A stretch of 64,000 nucleotides of DNA from Fervidicoccaceae archaeon. Its GTDB lineage: Archaea; Thermoproteota; Thermoprotei_A; Sulfolobales; Fervidicoccaceae. The notes beneath the pieces are model-generated. The model saw only the letters and a list, made by a program, of their open reading frames with translations. It was not told the origin of the DNA and did not search any database. Both the position numbers and the translations under genes were made by a program. The stretch spans positions 62,001-126,000 of the forward strand of contig JAVZVD010000002.1 in NCBI GenBank assembly GCA_038878695.1, given 5' to 3'. Shown piece after piece: positions 34,514 through 42,537 of the stretch (positions are counted from its first letter, which is position 1; each line of letters starts with the position of its first letter).

Positions 34514-35698
34514 TTGAGCGAGGCGGCTTCTCTAGTCTTCTTCGCCGCCTCCGTGGCTCTAGCAGCCGCTCTGGCTCTGCGGGGCCTCAACGTGGCCCTC
34601 TCGCTCGCGGCGGCCGCTCTGCTCTACGGGCTAGCGGTCTCGCCGAGCGAGATTCCGCGAGCTCTCATTGACGTGGCGGTCGACGCGAGGTGCCCTAAGA
34701 CCGTCGCGGCGTTGGTCCTCGCCCTCTTCCTGGCCAATCTCATGAGCGCGTCGGGGGCCTCGAGGAGGCTCGTGCTGGCTCTCTCATCGGCGGGGCCGAG
34801 AGTGGCCTCCTACGCCGTGCCAGCCGTCGTGGGGCTCCTCCCCATGCCCGGCGGAGCCTACGTCTCCGCCGTCCTGGCCTCGAGCATTTACGACGCGCTC
34901 GGTCTCAACGCCGAGATGAGGTCGTTCGTGAACTACTGGTTCAGGCACCTATGGGTCTCGGTGTGGCCCCTCTATCAGACCGTCCTCCTGGCCGCGGGCT
35001 TTCTCCACGCGAGCGTCGGCGAGATCGCGGCCGCGACCTGGCCCGTGCCGGTCTCCCTGGCGCTAGCCGGCCTGGTCTCGACCCGCGACCTCTTGGCGCG
35101 GAGAGCCGAGGCAGAGAGGAGGAGAGAGCTGTCCGGCCTGACCCACGCTTGGCCCCTCTTCTCCCTCTTCGTCCTCGCGATAGGCGCGGGCGTGGACCTC
35201 GCTCTCTCCCTCGTCCTCGTCTCCTTCGCAACTACGCTTATCTATCGAGTAAGCCCGCGCGCCGTCGCCGAGGCGGCTAAGAGGGCGGCCGACCCCACGT
35301 TGATCGGAGTCGTGCTCGCCTCCTTCTTCTTCGGCGAGCTCGTCGAGCGCGGCGGGGCTACGGAGCTCGTAACGGAGCTCGCGGGCGTCAACGGCCTGCT
35401 CGCGTGTGCGCTGGCGCCCTTCGTCGTGGGCCTAGCCCTGGGCCTCGAGTTCACATTCGTCGCTCTGACCTTCCCGCTCCTCCTCCCCCTAATCTCGGGG
35501 GGCGAGCTCCGCCTCTTAGCGGCGATGGCCGGAGGCTGTCTCGGCTCGCTGCTAAGCCCTTTCCACGCGTGTCTCGTCATGACGGTTAAGCACAATAACG
35601 CGAGCCTCGCCGGCGTCTACCGTCGCCTGCTCCCGGCGGCGGGCCTCAGCGCCGCTCTCATAGCTCTCATAGCTGTGGTCGCGGAGGTCGCGGGCTGA
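34514..35698 (+). CDS. DUF401-type permease
   Basis: 394 residues with about 10-11 helices. The signature VGLLPMPGGAYVSAVLASSIYDALGLNAE and NYWFRHLWVSVWPLYQ match DUF401 membrane proteins, distant relatives of gluconate/citrate-type symporters. C-terminal half: LGLEFTFVALTFPLLLP and LLSPFHACLVM. The substrate is unknown. Probably cotranscribed with the upstream DUF1648 protein. A minus-strand gene overlaps its last 147 bp. Confidence 0.8.
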   Translation: MSEAASLVFFAASVALAAALALRGLNVALSLAAAALLYGLAVSPSEIPRALIDVAVDARCPKTVAALVLALFLANLMSASGASRRLVLALSSAGPRVASYAVPAVVGLLPMPGGAYVSAVLASSIYDALGLNAEMRSFVNYWFRHLWVSVWPLYQTVLLAAGFLHASVGEIAAATWPVPVSLALAGLVSTRDLLARRAEAERRRELSGLTHAWPLFSLFVLAIGAGVDLALSLVLVSFATTLIYRVSPRAVAEAAKRAADPTLIGVVLASFFFGELVERGGATELVTELAGVNGLLACALAPFVVGLALGLEFTFVALTFPLLLPLISGGELRLLAAMAGGCLGSLLSPFHACLVMTVKHNNASLAGVYRRLLPAAGLSAALIALIAVVAEVAG

Positions 35699-35998
35699 GG
35701 GGTTGCGCGGCGACGGGGCTCGGAGAACTCTCCTAGGGTCCGTGATCAGCAACAAAGCCAACCACAACAAGATCGCGACGAGCAGCAGCGAGAAGCCCAG
35801 CGCCGCTCGCTCGGCCCCGAGCTCGAGGAACGGCCCTCCCTCGGTCGCGAGCGCGTAGATCTTATCGATGAAGAACATCAACGTGGCCCCCCAGAGGATC
35901 AAGCTCAACTCCTTCAGCCTCAGGGAATCTCGGTCCGCCCTGGAGTACCAGGCCGCGGTGGAGAGAGCCGCCGCGTAGGCGAGGACCAGGAGGTGCAC
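35552..35998 (-). CDS. small membrane protein, divergent pair member A
   Basis: 148 residues from GTG. Three membrane helices (about 1-15, 28-50 and 64-88) with LRLKELSLILWGATL. The last 60 residues are polar and antisense to the DUF401 gene, so the natural C-terminus may have been different. It shares topology and the LxLxxLxLxLWGxxL stretch with the divergent neighbour, hence probably an ancient duplicate. The GTG start lies inside a GAGGTGCACCTC palindrome, about 27 bp from a TATA box, suggesting a leaderless mRNA. Confidence 0.55.
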   Translation of the reverse strand: MHLLVLAYAAALSTAAWYSRADRDSLRLKELSLILWGATLMFFIDKIYALATEGGPFLELGAERAALGFSLLLVAILLWLALLLITDPRRVLRAPSPRNPSARDLRDHSYESYESGAEARRREQATVDAGEARVIVLNRHDETRVERA

Positions 35999-36038
35999 CT
36001 CGAATCACCGGTGCACATTTATATAGGGTTTGGTGCAC
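35991..36038. promoter_or_regulatory. divergent promoter with three GTGCAC sites
   Basis: GTGCAC occurs at 35993-35998, 36011-36016 and 36033-36038, two of them flanking ATTTATATAG (36017-36026), which reads as TATA on both strands. The first lies in the 12-bp palindrome GAGGTGCACCTC (35991-36002 at most). This looks like an operator for a dimeric regulator controlling both divergent membrane-protein genes. Confidence 0.5.
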
Positions 36039-36067
36039 TTACCGTCCGCGAGGAGAAAAGCGTTTCG

Positions 36068-36442
36068 GTGGTGAGAAATTTGGCTTGCTTCATTGCGCCG
36101 CTCGTGGCAGCTGCCCTCCTACGAGTCGTCGGCTTAGCCGCGCGCGGATCCTACGAGAGGCTCGGGCTTAGGACGCTCGAGCTACTGCTGTGGGGAGGAG
36201 CGGTCCTGCTGGCGGCGGAGCACGCCTGGGCTGGCGAGATCGTGCCTTGGCCCCCCTTCCTCACCGCGATGTCCAGCCCAACGGAGCTCTCCGTCGCTCT
36301 GCGCGAGATAGCCACGGCCGGGAGCGCTATGGTGGCGGCCGCGACGAGCCTCTGGGCCTCCCTGAGGGCTCTGAGCTCGATCCTGGCGCGCGGCGAGACG
36401 AGGGCCGTCCCTAAGGTCACGACTACTCTCGAGAGAGCTTAG
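36068..36442 (+). CDS. small membrane protein, divergent pair member B
   Basis: About 124 residues from GTG at 36068 or 36071. Three helices (LACFIAPLVAAALLRVV, LGLRTLELLLWGGAVLLAA and a C-terminal one after residue 75). The middle helix matches the LWG helix of the divergent neighbour and has AEHAW where that one has IDKIY. Function unknown; the pair could form a small membrane sensor or channel. A longer frame starting at 35993 would run across the TATA box and is rejected. Confidence 0.6.
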   Translation: MVRNLACFIAPLVAAALLRVVGLAARGSYERLGLRTLELLLWGGAVLLAAEHAWAGEIVPWPPFLTAMSSPTELSVALREIATAGSAMVAAATSLWASLRALSSILARGETRAVPKVTTTLERA

Positions 36443-36544
36443 GGGGAAATTTTCCGAGCCCCGCGGATTTTTCCCAGCCCCGGAGCCTCTCTTCTCGAGG
36501 TCTGCGAGGAGAGCGAGGGCAGGCTAACGTTTAAGCTCCCCATT

Positions 36545-37315
36545 ATGCTACGCGCAGTGAGAGTGGGTCGAGGGCTAGCCGAGTTGCCGCTCCACATTAG
36601 AGCCTCAAGGGATCAAGTGGCCGAGAGAGCCGTGATCTGCGGAGACCCGGCTCGCGTCAGGCAGATAGCCTCGATGTTAGACGGCGCGAGGCTCGTCAAC
36701 GAGCACAGAGGACTAATCACGTACACTGGGAACTACAAGGGGGTCCCGATAACCGTGGCGACGCACGGCATAGGGGGGCCCTCGGCCGCTTTGGTGGTCG
36801 AGGAGCTCGCTCAGCTCGGCGTGAAGACCTTCGTCAGGCTGGGGACCGCCGGAGCGCTGGTCGAGGAGCTCGACGCGGGGGACGTGGTCGTGGCCAGCGG
36901 GGCCTTCCACAGGAGCGGCGGGCTCTTCTCGCAATACATCGGAGAGGGGGTCTGCGCCTCCGCCGTACCGAACTTCGAGCTCACGAGGAGGATCGTCGAG
37001 GAGCTCGAGAGGAGAGGAGTAAAGCACGTCGTGGCCCCCGTGGTCAGCAACGATGCCTTCTACGCGGAGAGCGAGGAGTTCGCCAAGTGGTGGAGCTCGA
37101 GGGGGGCGGTGGCCGTCGAGATGGAGGCCGCGACTTTATTCGCGGTCGCGTCTCTCAGGAGGCTGAGGGCCTCAGCCGTGTTGATAATTTGCGACTCACT
37201 GGTCAGGGACCTGGGCTTTCTCACGGCCGAGGAGCTCAGACCCTACGTGGAGAGGACGGCCTCGGCGGTCCTAGAGGCCTTGGCTAGAGAGAGGTCTCGG
37301 AGAGAGGGGGCTTGA
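36545..37315 (+). CDS. purine/uridine nucleoside phosphorylase (PNP/UDP family)
   Basis: 256 residues. Conserved ERAVICGDPARVRQIA phosphate loop, VATHGIGGPSAALVVEE, RLGTAGAL, DAFYAESEEF and AVEMEAATLFAVASL, with the ICDSLV motif. This is the trimeric/hexameric PNP-I family (uridine phosphorylase, PNP or crenarchaeal methylthioadenosine phosphorylase); the substrate needs assay. Nucleoside salvage in the cytoplasm. ATG start. It ends in an overlapping TTGA with the next membrane-protein gene. Confidence 0.88.
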   Translation: MLRAVRVGRGLAELPLHIRASRDQVAERAVICGDPARVRQIASMLDGARLVNEHRGLITYTGNYKGVPITVATHGIGGPSAALVVEELAQLGVKTFVRLGTAGALVEELDAGDVVVASGAFHRSGGLFSQYIGEGVCASAVPNFELTRRIVEELERRGVKHVVAPVVSNDAFYAESEEFAKWWSSRGAVAVEMEAATLFAVASLRRLRASAVLIICDSLVRDLGFLTAEELRPYVERTASAVLEALARERSRREGA

Positions 37316-38490
37316 GCTCGGCCGAGCGCGAGGAGCCCCAGCGCTTCGGCGTGCGGCTCGCCAGAGCCGCGGCTCCGCCGATAGTGATCGGCTCGCTCTC
37401 GGCGATCGTCGGAGTGGCCATCTCGCCCTTCAGCGTCTACCGCCACATGGTCCTCGTGGCTACCTCCGTGGCCTCTTTCGCCCTGGCACTCTACATGGTC
37501 TCGGCCGGGGGATTCAGGAGGCTCGAGCGATGGGAGGGACTCGATGGGCTTCTCGTCGCGTCTATAGCCTCTCTCCTCCTCGTCGCTCCTCCTCTCAGCA
37601 TACTCGACGCGAGAGCCGGCGAGGCCTCTCTAGCGGCCGCGTCGGCGCTCTTCGTCGTCTTGGCCCTGCTGGCGGTGCGGCAGGAGAGGCCCCTGCTGAG
37701 GTTCGTCGTTCTCTACCCCGTCGTGGCGCTCCTAGCGGTCCTGGCGCTCGACCTGGCGGTCGAGAGCTTCTCCCTCGTCGAGTTGCTCCTGCTCTACGCG
37801 TATGCCCTCATGACTCCGATGATAACTGGGGTCAGCCTCTACGGGGTCGCGGAGACTTTCGGGGCAAAGCTCACGCTCCCAAGAGTCCTCGCGGTCTACC
37901 CGCTCAACGCGCTTGGCCTGACACTCGCGGTCCTCGGCGAGGGGCTCGGTTACGTCGCGCTGGCCCTCTCGACCTTGACCCACTTCGTCGCCGTCGACCT
38001 GAGAGGGGCCTTGAGGCTCTTGACCGAGGCCAGAAAGAGGGGGGGCCTCTTCTACGGGACCGCGAGGCTCTTGGTGCTCGGCTATGTAGCGGCCCTCGTC
38101 GGCTCGATCTTGACCGTGTATTGGTCGGTTCTCCTGGCCTCCGGCGAGAGCGGGGCCCTCTTCCCTATGGTTCACTCGCTATTCATAGGGTTCGTCGGGG
38201 GGCACATCTATGGGCACGCGGCAATAAAGCTGCCCCTCACGCTCGCGCTGAAGCCCTCTAGGAGGTTCAGGCCAGCCGGGCCAGCCTGCATGGCCGGGGC
38301 CGCTGCGCTCTGGCCGCTCTCGGGGGAACTCTCTCTCCTCCTGGTCCTGAGCTCGCTGGTCCTCTTGTTCCTGGAGCTCGACTTAAGAGACGCGGCGGCC
38401 AAGCTCCTCGGGCTCCGCTCGTTGCCTCCGAAGGGCCGATCATCTCCTCACGAAGATAGCCGAGCCCGCTACGGCGGTCGCGACGACTAG
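37312..38490 (+). CDS. multi-helix membrane protein with conserved His motif, NnrS-like
   Basis: 392 residues, about 12 membrane helices. The striking stretch PMVHSLFIGFVGGHIYGHAAI (positions about 284-304) resembles the HAxFLGFVFSMIFGHA helix of an uncharacterised membrane family related to NnrS and haem-copper-like proteins. The three histidines could bind haem or metal. The last 25 residues overlap the antisense anchor remnant. TTG start overlaps the stop of the phosphorylase gene, so the two are cotranscribed, though no shared pathway is obvious. Confidence 0.6.
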   Translation: MSSAEREEPQRFGVRLARAAAPPIVIGSLSAIVGVAISPFSVYRHMVLVATSVASFALALYMVSAGGFRRLERWEGLDGLLVASIASLLLVAPPLSILDARAGEASLAAASALFVVLALLAVRQERPLLRFVVLYPVVALLAVLALDLAVESFSLVELLLLYAYALMTPMITGVSLYGVAETFGAKLTLPRVLAVYPLNALGLTLAVLGEGLGYVALALSTLTHFVAVDLRGALRLLTEARKRGGLFYGTARLLVLGYVAALVGSILTVYWSVLLASGESGALFPMVHSLFIGFVGGHIYGHAAIKLPLTLALKPSRRFRPAGPACMAGAAALWPLSGELSLLLVLSSLVLLFLELDLRDAAAKLLGLRSLPPKGRSSPHEDSRARYGGRDD

Positions 38491-38779
38491 GGCGACGAGG
38501 CAGAGCGTGAGAGCGTCCGCGGAGGCCCCGGCGGGAGTTCTATTGGGAGTCCGGCTCGGCGTCGAGGCGGGGCTGAGCGAGGGGCTGACCTCCTCCCCAC
38601 ACTAAAAGAGCGAAGAAGAGCTCAGCGTTGACGGATAGACCAGAGGTTAAGAGGTTAAGCGGTGGAGCGTTGATTGCGATAACCACGCGGGGGCTGACTC
38701 TAGGGAGCTTCATTAGCCACTCGCGAGGGATGGGTGAGCGCACTGCTAATTCTCTCCCCACAGTAGTGTTATGAGTCAA
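38440..38779 (-). pseudogene. C-terminal remnant of an anchored surface protein
   Basis: The minus strand near 38600-38440 encodes EEVSPSLSPASTPSRTP, then a hydrophobic helix (LTLCLVALVVATAVAGSAIF) and RR before TGA. This Ser/Thr/Pro linker plus membrane anchor is typical of archaeal surface and solute-binding proteins. Upstream, in another frame and in less GC-rich DNA, lies PRVVIAINAPPLNLL to FFALLVWGG. A frameshift near 38590 separates them, and no signal peptide part remains. Confidence 0.55.
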
Positions 38780-38920
38780 GTATTTGGAGTAGCGGTTGGG
38801 GGCTTAGGGGCTCGTGTAAGTGGGAGCTGGAGAATGAGAGACCAGAGGCTCTAGAGCTCGTGGCGGGCTCGACCGCGTGAAAATTAAAAACTTCGAGCCA
38901 CTCGAAGCGGGAGGCACCTC
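38780..38920. other. promoter-bearing spacer
   Basis: No gene. AAAATTAAAAAC at about 38879-38890 is a probable TATA box for the short gene that follows at 38921. Confidence 0.4.
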
Positions 38921-39157
38921 GTGCTGCGGGAGGCGTTCAGGGCGCTCGAGCGACTCGTCGAGGAGCGCGAGGCGTTCTTCGATAGGAACGAGCGCCTGAA
39001 CTCCGAGGGGAGGAAGCTCTTGGAGGCGGCCTCGAGGATCCTGGCCCGCGAGGCGAGAAGCCTTCGCGGCTACGTGCGGAGAGCGAGGAGAAGCGGCTCG
39101 CTCGAGGACGTGGTCAGGCTGCTCGAGGCTCTGAGAGAGCTCAGCGGGGGCGACTAG
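38921..39157 (+). CDS. short helical protein
   Basis: 78 residues from GTG, almost entirely helical and Arg/Glu/Leu-rich (ALERLVEEREAFFDRNERL, LREAARSLRGYVRRARRS-like pattern), probably a helical hairpin or coiled coil. A TATA box stands about 35 bp upstream. The end overlaps the converging metallo-hydrolase by 17 bp. Unknown function. Confidence 0.55.
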   Translation: MLREAFRALERLVEEREAFFDRNERLNSEGRKLLEAASRILAREARSLRGYVRRARRSGSLEDVVRLLEALRELSGGD

Positions 39158-39815
39158 GCCTAGGGGCCCCGCTGGAGCGCCTCAGAGCGAACCACACGTA
39201 GGGGTTATTCTCGATCTCCGCCCCGAGCGTCGTGGAGGGCCCGTGGCCCGGATAGACCTCCGTGTCAGGCGGGAGGAGAGTGCAGAGCTCGCGGAGGCTC
39301 TCGAGGAGGGCCTCTTCGGAGCCGCCGGGTAGGTCGGTTCTGCCGACCGAGCCCGCGAAGAGCGTGTCGCCAACAAAGACGGACCTCGAGGCCGGAGAAT
39401 ATATCGAGATCGAGCCGGGGCTGTGGCCGGGAGTGCTCAGGACCTCGAGCTCGATCTCGCCGAGCCTCAGCCTCTCTCCCCCCTCGAGGAGAGCGTCGGG
39501 CTCGAGCTGCTCGAGCTCGGAGCTCGAGTAGTAGAGGCCCCAGCTCGAGCTGAGGCCAGCGAGCTCCAGGTCGTCTCGGTGGAGGTAAATGGGGGCCCCG
39601 GTCCTCCGCCTGAGCTCGGGGGCCCAGGCGAAATGGTCCAGGTGGCCGTGGGTGATCAGGATGGCTCTCAGCTTGAGGCCGAGGTCTCTCAGCTTGGCGA
39701 GGAGCTCCCCCGAGGGCCCTCCGGCGTCGACGACGACCGCGTCGAGGGCCCTCTCGTCGTAGAGCAGATAGGTGTTCGTCTCGAGGGGCCCCGCGACGAA
39801 CCTTGAGATCTTCAA
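39141..39815 (-). CDS. metallo-beta-lactamase-fold hydrolase, glyoxalase II-like
   Basis: 224 residues. The metal motif THGHLDHFAW is near residue 56, with GHSPGSISIY, FVGDTLFAGSVGRTDLPGG and VYPGHGPSTTLGAE supplying the other ligands. This is the glyoxalase II/ETHE1-like subgroup, hydrolases of thioesters or related substrates. Start ATG at 39815; MKISRFVAGPLETNTYLL is a standard N-terminus. Stands alone. Confidence 0.9.
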   Translation of the reverse strand: MKISRFVAGPLETNTYLLYDERALDAVVVDAGGPSGELLAKLRDLGLKLRAILITHGHLDHFAWAPELRRRTGAPIYLHRDDLELAGLSSSWGLYYSSSELEQLEPDALLEGGERLRLGEIELEVLSTPGHSPGSISIYSPASRSVFVGDTLFAGSVGRTDLPGGSEEALLESLRELCTLLPPDTEVYPGHGPSTTLGAEIENNPYVWFALRRSSGAPRPSRPR

Positions 39816-39888
39816 TGCCTCGGGCTCGCCCGCACTCGAGGCTAAGAAACAAAAACTAAAAGTTGGGGGCTCTCGGCCGGGGACTTCT

Positions 39889-41409
39889 TCATCTATGCGG
39901 AGGCCCTCGGTGACCTCCGCCGCCCTTCTCCTCGATCTCCTCGAGCGACAGGCCGGCCTGCTCCAGCAGGTCTTCCGCCGCCCCGACCATGACCTTGGCC
40001 CTCTCGTAGGATATCCACGTCGCCAGCCTGGCTACCTCGCGCGGCTCCACGAGCTCGCGCAGCCTCTTCTCGGTCTCGTTCTTCCCGAGGCCCGGCTGTA
40101 TCTTCTCGAGCGGCAGGAAGGAGCGGGCCAGCTCGGACTTTGCGTTGTTGAGCAGCCAGAGAGCGACGTGGAACTTCGTCACGGCCTCCGAGTCCGTGCT
40201 CTTTGCGGGCCCGCGCGCGCCGCGCATCAGCTCGTGCATGTAGCTCATAGCGGCTTCTCTGAGGGAGTCTATCCTGGCCGCGAGCGAGGCCGCATCGTCG
40301 ACCAGCCCGAGCGCCTTCTCGGCCAGGTAGCCCCCGAGCTCCGGGTGCTTGAGCCCTAGGGCCTTGACCTCCTCATCTACCCTCTCCATGAAGGCCCTGG
40401 CCTTACCGATGAGGGAGAAGAAATCGCCCTCCCCGGCCGTCGCTGCCGACAGGTTGCTCGACAGCTCCTCGGCCTCGCTCAAGATCGAGCTCAGCCTCGC
40501 CGCCGCCTCGGTGAGGTTGTTCTCTACGGCGAATTCTCTTAGCTCCCTCAGCACTTCCGCGACGGCCTCTAGCTCGTCTATGGTCTCGTTGACGAGCACC
40601 GCTCTCGTGACGTCGAGCGCTACGCTCACCGACACGTTGGCCGGGATGCCGATGGGGGTCACGTTGGCGACCACCGCCTTGGCGGCCCTCAGGGTCTCTC
40701 GAGCCGCGCTGACTCTCTGGAGGGCCTCGTCAACGGCGTTTATCGCGCTCTCGGAAGCGTTGAGCGCCCTGAGCCTCCCGAGGACCTCCGCCAGGACCTC
40801 CTCCGAGCGCGAGACCTCCTCTTCGGCCCTCTCGAGGCCCTCCACCTCCAGCCTCTCCCTCTCCTTGATCATCTTCTCCACCGTCTTCTCCGCGTGCTCG
40901 CCGAGGCCTTGCCCGAGCCTGATGGCGCTATGAGTCTCGATCTCCGCTCTGCGCCTCTCGAGGCGCTGCTTTAGCTCGCCCAGACTCTTGGCTTCCAAGA
41001 CCTCGGAGGCGGCGCCGACGGCCCCGGTCTTGTTCAGCCTCTCGGCGACCTTCTCACTCATCTTCTTGACGACGACCTCGGGAGGCGTCAGGGCCTCTCC
41101 TCTGACGTTGGCCCTCAGCTCGGCCACCGCTTCTCTGAGACGGTCGACGTACTTCTCCAGGTCCTCTCCGCTCAGCGAGGTCGCGTTGACCGACAAGAGC
41201 TCCCGGATCCTCTGCATCTCCTGCCCGCTCACGTTGGAGACTTGGAGGAGGCGGGCCACGCAGTCCTGGTAGAACATCGCCGCGCTCCTGAGCTTCTCCT
41301 CATCTGGGGGACTCGCCTGGGCCCAGACCGCCGCCGAGGCCGCGCTCAGCAGCAGGACCGTGACGAGGGCGAGGGCCCTGATCCTCTCGAGTCTCATTCC
41401 TCTTCGCAC
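39889..41409 (-). CDS. secreted coiled-coil protein
   Basis: 506 residues. Signal peptide (about 10-32, ALALVTVLLLSAASAAVWAQ) and then almost continuous helix with heptad character (KQRLERRRAEIETHS, EKMIKERERLEVEGLERAEEE), several Asn-x-Ser/Thr sites and a His/Gly-rich tail (GGGGHRGPPHR). No enzyme motif. It is probably an extracellular or pseudoperiplasmic structural or sensory protein. ATG at about 27 bp from a bidirectional TATA box, so it may be leaderless. Divergent from a membrane-anchored winged-helix protein that could be its regulator. Confidence 0.7.
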   Translation of the reverse strand: MRRGMRLERIRALALVTVLLLSAASAAVWAQASPPDEEKLRSAAMFYQDCVARLLQVSNVSGQEMQRIRELLSVNATSLSGEDLEKYVDRLREAVAELRANVRGEALTPPEVVVKKMSEKVAERLNKTGAVGAASEVLEAKSLGELKQRLERRRAEIETHSAIRLGQGLGEHAEKTVEKMIKERERLEVEGLERAEEEVSRSEEVLAEVLGRLRALNASESAINAVDEALQRVSAARETLRAAKAVVANVTPIGIPANVSVSVALDVTRAVLVNETIDELEAVAEVLRELREFAVENNLTEAAARLSSILSEAEELSSNLSAATAGEGDFFSLIGKARAFMERVDEEVKALGLKHPELGGYLAEKALGLVDDAASLAARIDSLREAAMSYMHELMRGARGPAKSTDSEAVTKFHVALWLLNNAKSELARSFLPLEKIQPGLGKNETEKRLRELVEPREVARLATWISYERAKVMVGAAEDLLEQAGLSLEEIEEKGGGGHRGPPHR

Positions 41410-41430
41410 CCGCGCGTAGCTGCGAACTCG

Positions 41431-41440
41431 TTATAAATTA
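41431..41440. promoter_or_regulatory. bidirectional TATA element
   Basis: TTATAAATTA reads as a TATA box in both directions; the divergent starts are at 41409 (about 26 bp) and 41494 (about 58 bp, with GGAGAGGAG before it). One element probably serves both genes. Confidence 0.55.
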
Positions 41441-41493
41441 AGAGGAGCGCGAAACATCCTCGGAACGCCGGCGAGAAGAGGAGAGGAGCCCCC

Positions 41494-42330
41494 GTGCTGT
41501 TCGCGGCGATCGCGCTGGTTCTGGCCCTGGGGGCCGGGGCACTCGAGATCTCCATCGACGAGGACGGGCTGGCGCACGCGCGCCTGGTCCTCGAGAGCTC
41601 GCCGGGCCTCAACTCGGTTAAGCTCCCGGCTAGGCCCCTAATCGGCACGATGACGGTCTCGATCGAAGGGTCCGAGACCGCGGCACTATACGACGACGAC
41701 ACGAGGACCCTGTACTTCCTGGCCCCGTCGGGCGGCCGAGCCGAAATGACGTACCTCGTGGAGATCTCGACCGAGGGGCTCTTCTACCGCTTCGACGTGG
41801 AGGACAATGTGACGTTCAGGCTCGCCGCCGCCCCCAACGTGATCCTAGTCGACGTCGAGGGGTTCCTGGAGTTTTCGCGGAAGCCCAACGGCTGGATCGA
41901 GCTCCTGCTGACCGGGCCCCTCACGGTGAAGTACGCGGTGAGAGCTCCGGCCCCTCATCCCAGTCCCACTCCTTCGCCTACTCCCACCGTCTCGCGGAGC
42001 TCCTCCTCGATAGCGCTGGTCGCCGCGATCGCGGCGACCGGCGGGGCGGCGGCCTACGTCGTCCTGAAGAGGAGAGCCCGAGGAGCCGAGGAGGAGCCCG
42101 GCGTCGAGCTGGTCGGCGAGGCGCTTACGGACGTAGACCACGAGATCCTCAAGGCGCTCGAAGAGCGGGGAGGAGCGGCGCTTCAGAGCGAGCTCTACAG
42201 GGCCCTCGGTCTACCGAAGACCACCGTCTGGAGGCACGTCAGGAAGCTCGAGAGGCTCGGCTACGTGGAGCTGATGAGGAGGGCTGGCACCTCGACCGAG
42301 GTGAGGCTCAGGAGGACGAAGCGAGACTAG
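41494..42330 (+). CDS. membrane-anchored winged-helix regulator with extracellular domain
   Basis: 278 residues. Signal/anchor at 1-17, an extracellular beta-rich domain (about 18-152), a Pro/Ser/Thr linker (HPSPTPSPTPTVS), a membrane helix (about 172-192) with KRRARG after it, and a cytoplasmic C-terminal winged helix (about 205-278: DHEILKALEERGGAALQSELY, KTTVWRHVRKLERLGYVEL). This is a one-component transmembrane transcription factor, a layout known in archaea. GTG start with a good ribosome site. It shares a promoter with the secreted coiled-coil gene, which is its likely target. Confidence 0.78.
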   Translation: MLFAAIALVLALGAGALEISIDEDGLAHARLVLESSPGLNSVKLPARPLIGTMTVSIEGSETAALYDDDTRTLYFLAPSGGRAEMTYLVEISTEGLFYRFDVEDNVTFRLAAAPNVILVDVEGFLEFSRKPNGWIELLLTGPLTVKYAVRAPAPHPSPTPSPTPTVSRSSSSIALVAAIAATGGAAAYVVLKRRARGAEEEPGVELVGEALTDVDHEILKALEERGGAALQSELYRALGLPKTTVWRHVRKLERLGYVELMRRAGTSTEVRLRRTKRD

Positions 42331-42537
42331 ACGCAGGCCAGCTCGGGGACCGAGACGGGGAGATCGCGTTGAGGGTAGGTGGAGGAGGGGGCGGCCGACT
42401 CCGACTCCAGCCCGAGCTCCTCCGCAACGAGGGGGAGCGCGGGAGCTTCGCTCGACGCCCTCCGCGGTCGCGAGGGGCGCGGCGCGGAGCGCGGCGACGA
42501 GCTTCGCGTCCATGAGGCTGGGCGAGGGCCCGGCTCC

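Noticed and set aside
35993-36067. Upstream extension of the plus membrane protein to 35993
   Set aside because: It would translate through the TATA box and GTGCAC sites; the GTGs at 36068/36071 fit the promoter better.
42331-42537. Minus-strand fragment ending in VPELACV after mvk
   Set aside because: A short run in one frame looks protein-like (PALPLVAEELGLESESAA) but has no start, family or support; it may be a tiny relic.
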